From Clostridia bacterium (GTDB lineage: Bacteria > Bacillota > Clostridia > Oscillospirales > CAG-272), in assembly GCA_017453085.1 (NCBI GenBank), contig JAFTKV010000195.1:1-10424 (forward strand): a DNA stretch of 10,424 nt, in the 5' to 3' direction. Below, in pieces: positions 1-6,626 of the stretch. The position numbers and the translations under genes were made by a program. Under the pieces are notes generated by a model that did not search any database, was not told the DNA's origin, and saw only the letters and a program-made list of their open reading frames with translations. The first letter of the stretch is position 1, and the number at the start of each line of letters is the position of its first letter.

Positions 1-500
1 TAACAGGTGTTATAATTCTCCTGGGTCACGTGCGTCAGCTCGTGAGTAATACAGTCCAGTCCGCCGGTGCCCGAGTTCTTCAGAAAACCGAAGTACATGG
101 TGATCAGCAGCTTGTTCTGCACGCCCGTTCCGCGGGTATCTGCCGCGCCGTCGTCCACCGTGTTGACCGTGTACACCACGTCGTTGATCTTGCCGTGATT
201 CCACATCTCCGCCAGCGTAGGATAGACGGTGTTGAAGTTATTGATCAGACCCTTAGCGGAAAATCCCGATTTGGGCAGGATCTTCTGATCGGCAGCAGGA
301 AATTCCAGGAATCTGGAATCAAGGCTCTGGGCTTCCACCTCATTTACCCGAACGGTGCTTTCGAAGCCCTTGTCCTCAAAGGGAACGGATACGTACGGCG
401 GCTCAACGGCGACCTCCTCGCTCTCGCAGGAGGTAAGCATAGGCAAGGTTGCCGCAAACAGCAGTGCTGCCGCCAGAAGCATGGTAATCTTTTTCATCAT
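1..500 (-). CDS. Secreted lipoprotein with HExxH zinc-peptidase motif, basic secretory protein-like (C-terminus outside window)
   Basis: The frame is open from ATG at 500 to the left edge (166 codons seen, no stop). A second ATG follows at once; GAAAGG lies 7 bases before the first. Residues 1-25 form a lipoprotein signal: two lysines, a hydrophobic core, and the lipobox L-T-S-C with Cys25 as the likely lipidated residue. A short acidic linker follows. From about residue 80 there is a globular domain with a DDGAADTRGTG stretch (116-126) and then HELTHVTQ at 153-160. This HExxHxxQ pattern, after a glycine-rich strand, resembles the basic secretory protein peptidase family (PF04450), whose bacterial members are secreted. 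His153, Glu154 and His157 would be the zinc and catalytic residues. Exported and membrane-anchored is well supported; the family is a pattern-based inference. It has its own promoter at 546-574 and follows yfhO by about 100 bases on the same strand. Confidence 0.72.
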   Translation of the reverse strand, partial: MMKKITMLLAAALLFAATLPMLTSCESEEVAVEPPYVSVPFEDKGFESTVRVNEVEAQSLDSRFLEFPAADQKILPKSGFSAKGLINNFNTVYPTLAEMWNHGKINDVVYTVNTVDDGAADTRGTGVQNKLLITMYFGFLKNSGTGGLDCITHELTHVTQENYNTC

Positions 501-545
501 ATAGATTCCTTTCACTATAGAGGAAATGATCATATTCGTAACTAC

Positions 546-574
546 ATTATAGCCGACGTTTCTTGCTTTGTCAA
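546..574 (-). promoter_or_regulatory. Perfect-consensus sigma-A promoter for the metallopeptidase lipoprotein
   Basis: On the minus strand TTGACA (574-569) and TATAAT (551-546) are separated by exactly 17 bases. Both hexamers match the consensus fully. Transcription would begin near 539, giving a leader of about 40 bases before the ATG at 500. It lies just after the yfhO stop codon, so the peptidase gene can be expressed independently of the upstream operon. Confidence 0.8.
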
Positions 575-578
575 GCAA
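563..578. repeat. Short inverted repeat overlapping the -35 box
   Basis: The arms TTGCTT (563-568) and AAGCAA (573-578) are perfect reverse complements around a 4-base centre. The repeat covers most of the -35 hexamer of the metallopeptidase promoter (569-574). That position fits a repressor site, but the arms are only 6 bases long, so chance is possible. No U-tract follows on the minus strand, so it is not an intrinsic terminator for yfhO. Confidence 0.35.
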
Positions 579-601
579 ATATCCAAAAGTTTTGTAATGG
601 A

Positions 602-3586
602 TTACCCGGCAGCGGGAGGATCTTGGGGATCCTCCTTCTTCACTGCTTGAGATTGCTCTGCTGCAGCATTCTCTGCCGCAGCATTTGCTGCCATAGCGGC
701 GGCTTCGATTGCACGCCGTTCCTCTTCCCTGCGTGCCTCCAGCGCAAGACGCTCCTCCAGCTGACGGCGTTTAGCGGGAAGTTTTGGCTGATAGAACTTA
801 TAATCCAGGAAGAACAGCAGGATCGCCAGCAGCAGCGTTGCCACAGAGATCAGGATGCCGTAGCGATGATAGCTGCTGAAGTAGCGCAGCTCCACGGTGT
901 GCTCGCCCTCGGAAATATCGAATGCAATGAGCGCATCCAGTGTCATTTCCACCTCCACCTGCTTGCCGTCCACGTACACGTTCCAGCCTTCATCGTAGGG
1001 GATGGTAGTGAACACGGTGGAGCAGCCCTCGGGCACGCGGATGGTGCCGGTGAGATGGCTTTCCTCGTATTCCTCGTCGATGATCAGGTTGCCTTCTGCA
1101 AGGCGGGTCATGGCATCTGCCAAAGCAGCCTCGTCCAGATACCAGAATACGGTCTGATCGGTGATCAGATACAGCATACCCGAATCGGAGGCAATGCTGA
1201 CCTCCAGCGAGTAGTTATACTCTCTCGTATCCAGCGATCCCAGATGCTGAACGCAATCGTTTTCGTTTTCAAAGAACTGACCGGTGCGCTCCACGTCTCC
1301 AGGCGCACGGAACTTCCAATCCACCACGCGGGGATAGTCCGATTCGAAGAAGAAATACAGATCCGCGCCCAGAGGCATATCCTCGGGAAGCTCCAGCACG
1401 TAGCGCAGGTTGGAGCCGTCGCCGTCGCCCAGCTTTTCGTAGAAATCGTAGCGATAGGTGCGGTCATAGCTTTGGTTGGTGGGGCGAGAGGTGGACTTGC
1501 CGGTATTATTGGTATTGACGGTCAGATTATGCGTGATGGGCTTGAACACCTGGATCTCCTCTTCACTGCCCAGCATCGCGGTGATCATTGCGTTCATCGC
1601 TTCGAAGGGAGTCAGATAGTCGGTGATCTCCAGATCGTTGATCGCACCGTTGGCCGCATACGCCAGCGAGAGTGCATAGGGGTTCTTGTATGCCCAAAGC
1701 GTGTTCTGCGTATCCTCCATATAGAGATCGTAGGTGCCCGGAACCTTATTCAGATCATCGTACACGATATACTTCATGCCCATCAGAGAATCGACAACCG
1801 GGTTGCCGCCCTTGTAGGTAGTCCAGTGAGAAACCGCAGAATAGCCCATCTGATTCAGGAAGTTAATGGTAGTAGCGTTCAGGGTAGAGGTAGAGTTGGA
1901 CACGCCGCGCATATTCAATGCCATATTGTCGCAGACGTTACGGGCAAGCGTTTTTTCCATTCGATAAAAGGAGCCGTCCGATTCCTGCACCCGATAAACC
2001 AGGGGCTTCACCCGATCCATATAGGTCACGTAGCTCTCTCTGGTAGAGATGACCACGTCAAAGTCCAGACCGATCAGATAGATCGTGCCCGACAGCAGGG
2101 CTTCTCCGCAAACCACGGCACACAGGAGCACCGATGCAGTCTTGCGGACGCGAGGCTTCAGATATGCGCCGAGAATGCCCAGATAGAAGATCAACAGAAT
2201 GATCGACAGCCAGATGCAGAAGAAATCGTAGCCGATCTCGCCGATCTTGATGTCCAGATTCTGACTCTGGAGCAGGATGATCAGCCCGAACAGACCGCCT
2301 CCCACTGCTGCAATATGACCCGATTTCATCTTTTCCAGCTCGGATGCGCCGCGGCACGCAAAAATGATCATGAGGAAGATGATCATAAAGCTGTAACGGT
2401 AATTGAGCCAGTTGGGTCGCTGGAAGCAATGCCAGATAATATCGGTGACATTATTCTGCATGGTCAGGAACATCACCGCCAGGATGATACCTGCACCTGC
2501 CTTTTCCCGGATTCGAACCGTTTTGGACAGGAAGAACATGGGCAGCGTCAGCAGCGTCAGCAGACCGCAATACAGGAAGGGCATGCCCTCGGGACGGACG
2601 TTATCGTAGCCGCCCGGCAGCATTTTCGCCATCAAATCGATGGTATCAAACTGGGTTGTGATATCCATCTCCTTGAAGTATTCCAGGATACTGGTGAGGG
2701 AGGTATAGTCAATGTCCGCTCCAGAGAAGGAGGTCTTGCCAAAGGTCAGCGAATAGAAGGTGGGCAGCAGGATCACCATCGCCATACCGATGGACAGCAC
2801 TGCCGCCACGCCCATCCGTCCGAAGGACTTCAGGAAATGGAAGCGTTCGCCGTAGTAATTATTCTGATAGTTTCCGCTGTGGGAAGCGTAGTAGTAGAAG
2901 AAATAGATCAGCACGAACAGGCAGACCATGTAGCCGATGTAGAAGGTGGAGATCAGCGTCAGGGTCATAGTGACCACGAACAGCAGTGCCTTCTGCTTGT
3001 TGATGATCTGCTCAACGCCGTAGATCACCAGCGGCAGCAGCATCAGGGCATCCATCCACATGGTGTTGTGACCGAAGGCAATCACGTAGCCCGACAGCGC
3101 GTACAGAGTGGAGAACAGAATGATCCACATATCCTTGATCTGAGATTGGGTCTTCTTCAGATAGTAGGACATGGTGCAGCCCGCAATGCCGCATTTGAGC
3201 AGATGGATCAGAAGCAGAGCCTCGGTAATATGGCTTTCGGAGAAAAGACCCACCAGCCAGGACAGAGGGCTTGCCAGATAATAAGCGTAGATGCCGGTAA
3301 ACTCACCGCCCAGCGATCGTGCCCAGGAATAGAGCAGATCGGCGTCGCCGTGGATGGCTTTTTGCAGTGCTTCGAAGAAATAGACGTACTGACCGTTCAA
3401 ATCCAGCACCAATACAGAGCCCTCGCCAAAGGGATAGACGCCCCGCAGGATAAACATCAGCCAATAGATCAGCAGAGGGACCAGGAAGCTGCAGATCATC
3501 GTGCTGTTACGTGCAGTCCAGCCGGAGAAGCGCAGCAGGAATTTGCTGTTATCCAGTTTTTGTTTCGCTTTTTGAATCGCGTTCAT
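602..3586 (-). CDS. yfhO: YfhO-family polytopic membrane protein (GT-C type glycosyltransferase-like)
   Basis: This 994-residue protein matches the YfhO family (PF09586). In Bacillus and Staphylococcus, YfhO works with CsbB to put sugars on lipoteichoic acid from an undecaprenyl-linked donor. The first membrane helix is about 30-48, followed by the loop motif DLNGQY (62-67), whose Asp62 sits where GT-C enzymes carry their catalytic acid. Other family signatures are WMDALMLLPLV (177-187), the STFYIGYM helix (213-220) and PNWLNYRYSF (391-400). About a dozen helices reach residue 505. A large outer domain (about 510-905) follows, with FYRMEK (540-545) and, near its end, the HTVELRY strand. It is closed by a last helix at about 909-929. 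Residues 934-994 form a charged, Ala/Glu-rich cytoplasmic tail. GAAAGG lies 8 bases before the ATG. It follows the DUF3298 lipoprotein gene by 39 bases and is probably co-transcribed. The acceptor in this organism is not known. Confidence 0.9.
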   Translation of the reverse strand: MNAIQKAKQKLDNSKFLLRFSGWTARNSTMICSFLVPLLIYWLMFILRGVYPFGEGSVLVLDLNGQYVYFFEALQKAIHGDADLLYSWARSLGGEFTGIYAYYLASPLSWLVGLFSESHITEALLLIHLLKCGIAGCTMSYYLKKTQSQIKDMWIILFSTLYALSGYVIAFGHNTMWMDALMLLPLVIYGVEQIINKQKALLFVVTMTLTLISTFYIGYMVCLFVLIYFFYYYASHSGNYQNNYYGERFHFLKSFGRMGVAAVLSIGMAMVILLPTFYSLTFGKTSFSGADIDYTSLTSILEYFKEMDITTQFDTIDLMAKMLPGGYDNVRPEGMPFLYCGLLTLLTLPMFFLSKTVRIREKAGAGIILAVMFLTMQNNVTDIIWHCFQRPNWLNYRYSFMIIFLMIIFACRGASELEKMKSGHIAAVGGGLFGLIILLQSQNLDIKIGEIGYDFFCIWLSIILLIFYLGILGAYLKPRVRKTASVLLCAVVCGEALLSGTIYLIGLDFDVVISTRESYVTYMDRVKPLVYRVQESDGSFYRMEKTLARNVCDNMALNMRGVSNSTSTLNATTINFLNQMGYSAVSHWTTYKGGNPVVDSLMGMKYIVYDDLNKVPGTYDLYMEDTQNTLWAYKNPYALSLAYAANGAINDLEITDYLTPFEAMNAMITAMLGSEEEIQVFKPITHNLTVNTNNTGKSTSRPTNQSYDRTYRYDFYEKLGDGDGSNLRYVLELPEDMPLGADLYFFFESDYPRVVDWKFRAPGDVERTGQFFENENDCVQHLGSLDTREYNYSLEVSIASDSGMLYLITDQTVFWYLDEAALADAMTRLAEGNLIIDEEYEESHLTGTIRVPEGCSTVFTTIPYDEGWNVYVDGKQVEVEMTLDALIAFDISEGEHTVELRYFSSYHRYGILISVATLLLAILLFFLDYKFYQPKLPAKRRQLEERLALEARREEERRAIEAAAMAANAAAENAAAEQSQAVKKEDPQDPPAAG

Positions 3587-3602
3587 AGTTGCAACCTTTC
3601 AG

Positions 3603-3617
3603 AATATCGTTGATATT
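3603..3617. repeat. Small intercistronic hairpin between the lipoprotein gene and yfhO
   Basis: AATATC (3603-3608) and GATATT (3612-3617) are perfect 6-base arms around a 3-base loop, in the 39-base gap between the two minus-strand genes. It is AT-rich and has no U-run, so it is not a terminator. It might affect processing or be chance. Confidence 0.25.
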
Positions 3618-3625
3618 GTCGTCGA

Positions 3626-4459
3626 TCATTTCAGCAGTGCTTTTCCGTAATCGCTGAGCAGATCTGCCAGTTGAGGTGCAGAGAGAGTCAGCAGAATGTC
3701 TCCGCTGCTGACCGGAGCTACAGTTCCTGCCTCCAGCAAAACCGCCAGATTACCGTCGGTTATGTACCAGGAGCCGTCCAGCATAGCTTGCATTTGACCT
3801 GCCGCTTCCGCATACAGCCCCTGGGGTGCGGATTCGGTCAGCTTCGCCTGCATAAGCGTCAACAGCCCGTCGAGCTTGCCTTCGGAAAGAAGCGCAGTCA
3901 GGCGGATCTCCGAGCCGACCTGCAGATCCAGATTGGAATGATACCGATGCTCGTGAACCATAGCATCCGCGGTGGTTTGAGAGAGAATATAGGTCATCGA
4001 CAGGGCATCGGCGGTAAAGTAATGCAGCTCAAATCGCACCTGCACCGACGGGGTGGTGAGCACTTCTCTGCCCGCCCGATAGTCCGCCAGACATTGCTGA
4101 TACAGCCGATCGATCTCCTGCTTCAGCTCGTCCTGCACAGCGTTCAATCGATTCGAGACCGTTTGCTGCAGAGGATCGTTGCCCTCGATATGGGCTACCG
4201 GCAGATTCAAAGTCACGCTGAGGATTGTGTGCTCGCCCTCGGTATAATCATATCGGTCCGTAACCGTACCGATGCCGCCCTGAACGGTGGAGTCGAAGTG
4301 CGGCGGAATAATAATGGGGATCTGGTGATCCGTATTTCCCGTAGTGGTGGAAGCGGTGGTTTCCTTGGGATCGTCCGTGATCACGGGATCGCTTTCGGGA
4401 GCGCAGGCCGTCAGCAAACAGCATAGCAGCAGCCCTGTCACGATCAGTTTTCGCTTCAT
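3626..4459 (-). CDS. Lipoprotein with DUF4163/DUF3298 (RsiV/PdaC-like) domains
   Basis: This 277-residue protein begins with a short basic N-terminus and hydrophobic core ending in the lipobox L-T-A-C, so Cys19 is the likely lipid anchor. A Thr/Ser/Pro-rich spacer (about 25-60) leads into two domains. An alpha/beta region at about 70-165 resembles DUF4163. The C-terminal part at about 175-272 resembles DUF3298 (PF11738), with an IRLTALL segment and the typical ending in which WYITDGNLAVLL is followed by a pocket-forming strand. DUF3298 is the extracellular part of the anti-sigma factor RsiV, which binds lysozyme, and also occurs in PdaC. This protein lacks RsiV's cytoplasmic sigma-binding region, so it is not an anti-sigma factor. 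An envelope-sensing or cell-wall role is inference. AAAGGA precedes the ATG by about 5 bases. It heads the operon with yfhO. Confidence 0.75.
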   Translation of the reverse strand: MKRKLIVTGLLLCCLLTACAPESDPVITDDPKETTASTTTGNTDHQIPIIIPPHFDSTVQGGIGTVTDRYDYTEGEHTILSVTLNLPVAHIEGNDPLQQTVSNRLNAVQDELKQEIDRLYQQCLADYRAGREVLTTPSVQVRFELHYFTADALSMTYILSQTTADAMVHEHRYHSNLDLQVGSEIRLTALLSEGKLDGLLTLMQAKLTESAPQGLYAEAAGQMQAMLDGSWYITDGNLAVLLEAGTVAPVSSGDILLTLSAPQLADLLSDYGKALLK

Positions 4460-4474
4460 ATCTTATCCTTTCAT

Positions 4475-4503
4475 CTGTTTGGGCTACCGAACAACACAAA
4501 CAG
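4475..4503 (-). promoter_or_regulatory. Possible leader hairpin upstream of the lipoprotein-yfhO operon
   Basis: In the minus-strand leader, CTGTTTG (4503-4497) can pair perfectly with CAAACAG (4481-4475) around a 15-base loop. The stem ends a few bases before the AAAGGA ribosome site (4469-4464), so it could modulate ribosome access. No known riboswitch was recognised. Confidence 0.25.
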
Positions 4504-4526
4504 AGCATAAAACGTATAGTTAATCT

Positions 4527-4555
4527 ATTATACCACAAGCCTGCACAGAATGCAA
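4527..4555 (-). promoter_or_regulatory. Sigma-A promoter for the DUF3298 lipoprotein-yfhO operon
   Basis: The minus strand reads TTGCAT (4555-4550), 17 bases, then TATAAT (4532-4527), with TGG immediately upstream giving an extended -10. The weak -35 (three of six matches) is compensated by the extended -10 or may depend on an activator. The start site would be near 4520, about 60 bases before the ATG. Confidence 0.65.
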
Positions 4556-4566
4556 GAATAAGTTGT

Positions 4567-4593
4567 GAATTTTTACAAGTCCCGTAAAAATTC
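4567..4593. promoter_or_regulatory. Perfect palindrome between divergent promoters (candidate operator)
   Basis: The arms GAATTTTTAC (4567-4576) and GTAAAAATTC (4584-4593) are exact reverse complements over 10 bases, around the 7-base centre AAGTCCC. The centre, 4580, is exactly midway between the two -35 boxes (4550-4555 and 4605-4610) and between the two -10 boxes. Neither promoter transcribes it, so it would act as DNA, not RNA. Its centre is about 60 bases before each start site, a typical activator position. The AT-rich arms could also serve as UP elements. Confidence 0.5.
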
Positions 4594-4604
4594 CAAAAAC
4601 CGTA

Positions 4605-4633
4605 TTGCAGACGCTGATTTTTTGTGTTACAAT
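4605..4633 (+). promoter_or_regulatory. Sigma-A promoter for the HAD phosphatase gene
   Basis: TTGCAG (4605-4610), 17 bases, TACAAT (4628-4633), preceded by TGT for an extended -10. The start site would be near 4640, leaving a leader of about 26 bases with GGAGG at 4654-4658. It mirrors the opposite promoter exactly. Confidence 0.65.
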
Positions 4634-4665
4634 ACGGTTATCGTACCCATTACGGAGGTTATTAT

Positions 4666-5313
4666 ATGTATAAAGCCGCATTATTTGATCTGGACGGCAC
4701 TCTTGCCGATACCTTCGGCGACATTGCCGCATCGGTCAAACGTTTTCTGGCAGAGCTGGGATACCCCGCCCGCACCAAGGAAGAGGTGTTGTCCGCCATC
4801 AGCTTCGGACGGCGGGATTTTATCCTGCGATCCCTTCCCGAAGGAACGCCTGCCGAGGAAATAGACCGCTACGTGCGCAGATATACCGAGATCTATCAGA
4901 AGCATTTCATGGATACTACACTCCCCTACCCCGGTCTGCCTGAGCTGATCGCCCGTTTGAAGGCTGCGGGAATGAAGGTGGCGGTCGTCACCAACAAAGC
5001 CCACGTCAACGCCGTTCAGATGGTAACCACTATCTATCCCGATGGACTGTTTGATCGCATTCGCGGGCTGTCCGATCTGCCCGCAAAGCCCGATCCCGCC
5101 GTTGCGTTGGAAACCGCAGAGATTCTGGGCGTCTCCCCTGCCGATTGTGCCTTCATCGGCGATTCCGAGCTGGATATGCTCACCGCCAAAAACGCCGGAA
5201 TGACGCCCATCGGGGTCAGCTGGGGCTACCGTCCCGTATCGGCTCTTTGGGAAACGGGAGCATCCGCTATTGCCCATTCCGCAGACGAGCTGGAAGCACT
5301 GCTGTTAAAATAA
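4666..5313 (+). CDS. HAD-superfamily phosphatase, phosphoglycolate phosphatase-like
   Basis: This 215-residue protein carries all four HAD motifs in order. Motif I is FDLDGTLAD, with nucleophile Asp8 and general acid Asp10. Motif II is VVTNK with Thr109. Motif III is Lys141 in AKPDP. Motif IV is GDSELD with Asp166 and Asp170. A helical cap of about 70 residues lies between motifs I and II, as in subclass IA enzymes such as phosphoglycolate phosphatase (Gph) and pyrophosphatase PpaX. The usual family length is 210-230. It is a Mg-dependent cytosolic phosphatase; the substrate cannot be told from sequence alone. The ATG at 4666 was chosen because GGAGG precedes it by 7 bases. An upstream in-frame GTG at 4624 is rejected because the -10 box lies downstream of it. 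The last 9 bases overlap the end of the convergent ypeB-like gene. Confidence 0.88.
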   Translation: MYKAALFDLDGTLADTFGDIAASVKRFLAELGYPARTKEEVLSAISFGRRDFILRSLPEGTPAEEIDRYVRRYTEIYQKHFMDTTLPYPGLPELIARLKAAGMKVAVVTNKAHVNAVQMVTTIYPDGLFDRIRGLSDLPAKPDPAVALETAEILGVSPADCAFIGDSELDMLTAKNAGMTPIGVSWGYRPVSALWETGASAIAHSADELEALLLK

Positions 5314-6480
5314 CGCCCGCTTGCCGTATCGGCCGTGCGAGGTATAAAACAGATCTACCGCCTCCCCTGTGGATGCATCCACGCACAAAACGGCTCTGCC
5401 GGAGAATCCGCCTTTCTCGTAGATCAGCGGACGGCAGATCAGTCCGCGGTAGAGAAACGCATCTCCGATCCGTGCGCCTTTTTCCAGCGCAAGAGCTTCA
5501 ATCCGATCGTCGTTCAGAAGTCCCTGCGCATTTCCCGTTCCCGACAAAGAGAAATATCGCCCTGCAGAAAAGTAGCAAACGGTGCCACTCCATGCGGTGC
5601 AAGCGATCTCTACGGTGCGATCCAGATCGGGGATGCGCCCTGCCTGAGGCGTTTTCACCATCGGTGCCAGCTTTCCCCGATATTCATCCCCCTCCCGATA
5701 CAGATCAATGATCTGCATCATGCCAAAGCCCTCTTGCTCCAGAAACTCTGCAAACACCTCTGCCGCACAGTCGTTTCCGATCTGACCGTCCTTGGTGGGC
5801 AGACGAAGGGAGAGATACAGCAGCTGCCCGCCTGTGGTCACGTCCACTCGGGCGTTGGCGCATCCGTAGCTGCGAACGCCGGGAGGACCTCCGATAAGCT
5901 CGGTCAGACCGCCGCTGACGTCCAATGCCCGCCGCGCCACTCGCAGCGTCTCCTTTTCGTCTACGGCGTAAACGGTCTGCAGCGTGGGCAGCTTCAGCTC
6001 GTCGGGAAGCGACTGGGTGGATTCGTCCAGAAGCGCCTGCGGATTTGCGGACAACCACTCTGCCACCTCTGCCAGCATCGTCAGATTGCTTCGGTCATCG
6101 GGTGGCGACTGTCTTTGCAAAGAGGCGTCGGTCTCCCCGTCGGCGTAGCTCTCCAGCGATTGCCAGAAGGTGATCCACGGTGTCTGCCTTCCGTCCTCGG
6201 ACAAGAGCAGCAGTGCCTGCCCCGCTGCGGTCTGCACCTCGGTAAGCTTGGACAGATACAGTCGCAGGGTGTCTGCCTCTGCCGCACTGTACAGATCCCC
6301 CGACAGCTCGCCGCACAGTCTGGTAAAGGCACGCAGCTGCGCATTTTTTGCGTTGCTCTCAGCCGTTTCCAAACGGTTGACAGCTCGCTCCCGCGCGTGG
6401 TATAATCCCATGATCCCACAAAGCAGGGACAGAATCACGATCGAGTACACCGCGTGGGTGCGCCATCTTTTTGTTTTCAT
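5305..6480 (-). CDS. ypeB: YpeB-like membrane-anchored protein (germination family, PepSY-type repeats)
   Basis: This 391-residue protein has an N-terminal membrane anchor (about 11-27) followed by a helical region rich in Ala, Leu and Glu (30-150). The C-terminal half (about 175-385) has the layout of YpeB PepSY-type modules. Its signs are a glycine-rich strand with GGQLLYLSLRLP (217-228), a helix with AAEVFAEFLEQEGFGMM (239-255), then PDLDRTVEIA (284-293) leading into a CYFSAGRYF strand (302-310). A final VLCVDASTGEAVDLF (364-378) resembles the usual 'IN..TG.E' ending. In Bacillus, YpeB is needed to install and stabilise the spore cortex lytic enzyme SleB. No sleB lies beside it here, unlike the common pairing. 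Sequence similarity is by eye and divergent; another PepSY-domain exported protein is possible. A GAGG site lies 8 bases before the ATG. No convincing forespore (sigma-G) promoter was seen. Confidence 0.62.
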   Translation of the reverse strand: MKTKRWRTHAVYSIVILSLLCGIMGLYHARERAVNRLETAESNAKNAQLRAFTRLCGELSGDLYSAAEADTLRLYLSKLTEVQTAAGQALLLLSEDGRQTPWITFWQSLESYADGETDASLQRQSPPDDRSNLTMLAEVAEWLSANPQALLDESTQSLPDELKLPTLQTVYAVDEKETLRVARRALDVSGGLTELIGGPPGVRSYGCANARVDVTTGGQLLYLSLRLPTKDGQIGNDCAAEVFAEFLEQEGFGMMQIIDLYREGDEYRGKLAPMVKTPQAGRIPDLDRTVEIACTAWSGTVCYFSAGRYFSLSGTGNAQGLLNDDRIEALALEKGARIGDAFLYRGLICRPLIYEKGGFSGRAVLCVDASTGEAVDLFYTSHGRYGKRALF

Positions 6481-6499
6481 GCTTTTTTCCTCTGTTTCG

Positions 6500-6514
6500 T
6501 CACCGTTTCGGTGA
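6500..6514 (-). promoter_or_regulatory. Small hairpin just upstream of the ypeB-like ribosome site
   Basis: TCACCG (6500-6505) and CGGTGA (6509-6514) pair perfectly around a 3-base loop. On the minus strand it lies 7 bases upstream of the GAGG ribosome site (6492-6489). It might tune translation or stabilise the transcript's 5' end. It is short enough to be chance. Confidence 0.3.
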
Positions 6515-6541
6515 AAATATCTTCCAAGGCCGTAAAAACGA

Positions 6542-6570
6542 TTGACAAACGGTCTTTTTTCTGCTATAAT
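6542..6570 (+). promoter_or_regulatory. Perfect-consensus extended -10 promoter for holB-ricT
   Basis: TTGACA (6542-6547), 17 bases, TATAAT (6565-6570), with TGC directly before the -10. All twelve hexamer positions match the consensus and the extended -10 is present. Transcription would begin near 6577, about 50 bases before the GTG start of holB. Confidence 0.85.
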
Positions 6571-6626
6571 TATTTGAATGTTCGGATCAAGTCATTCCGA
6601 GCAAAATTTGACGGAGGTTACAGATC

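Noticed and set aside
563..3613. A 1016-codon open frame on the plus strand opposite yfhO
   Set aside because: It covers the reverse of a clearly recognised gene, has no ribosome site, is rich in His/Gln/Ile typical of reversed coding sequence, and shows no known domain. It is a codon-bias shadow.
4567..4593. Reading the 4567-4593 palindrome as an intrinsic terminator
   Set aside because: It lies upstream of both divergent start sites, is AT-rich in the stem, and no gene ends beside it.
4624..4665. Longer start (GTG at 4624) for the HAD phosphatase
   Set aside because: The -10 box at 4628-4633 lies downstream of this codon, and GGAGG points to the ATG at 4666.
6571..6600. A possible sporulation (sigma-G) promoter for the ypeB-like gene
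   Set aside because: Loose matches to the -35 and -10 patterns (GAATG and CATTCAA on the minus strand) are only 12 bases apart, too close for sigma-G, and far from the ATG.
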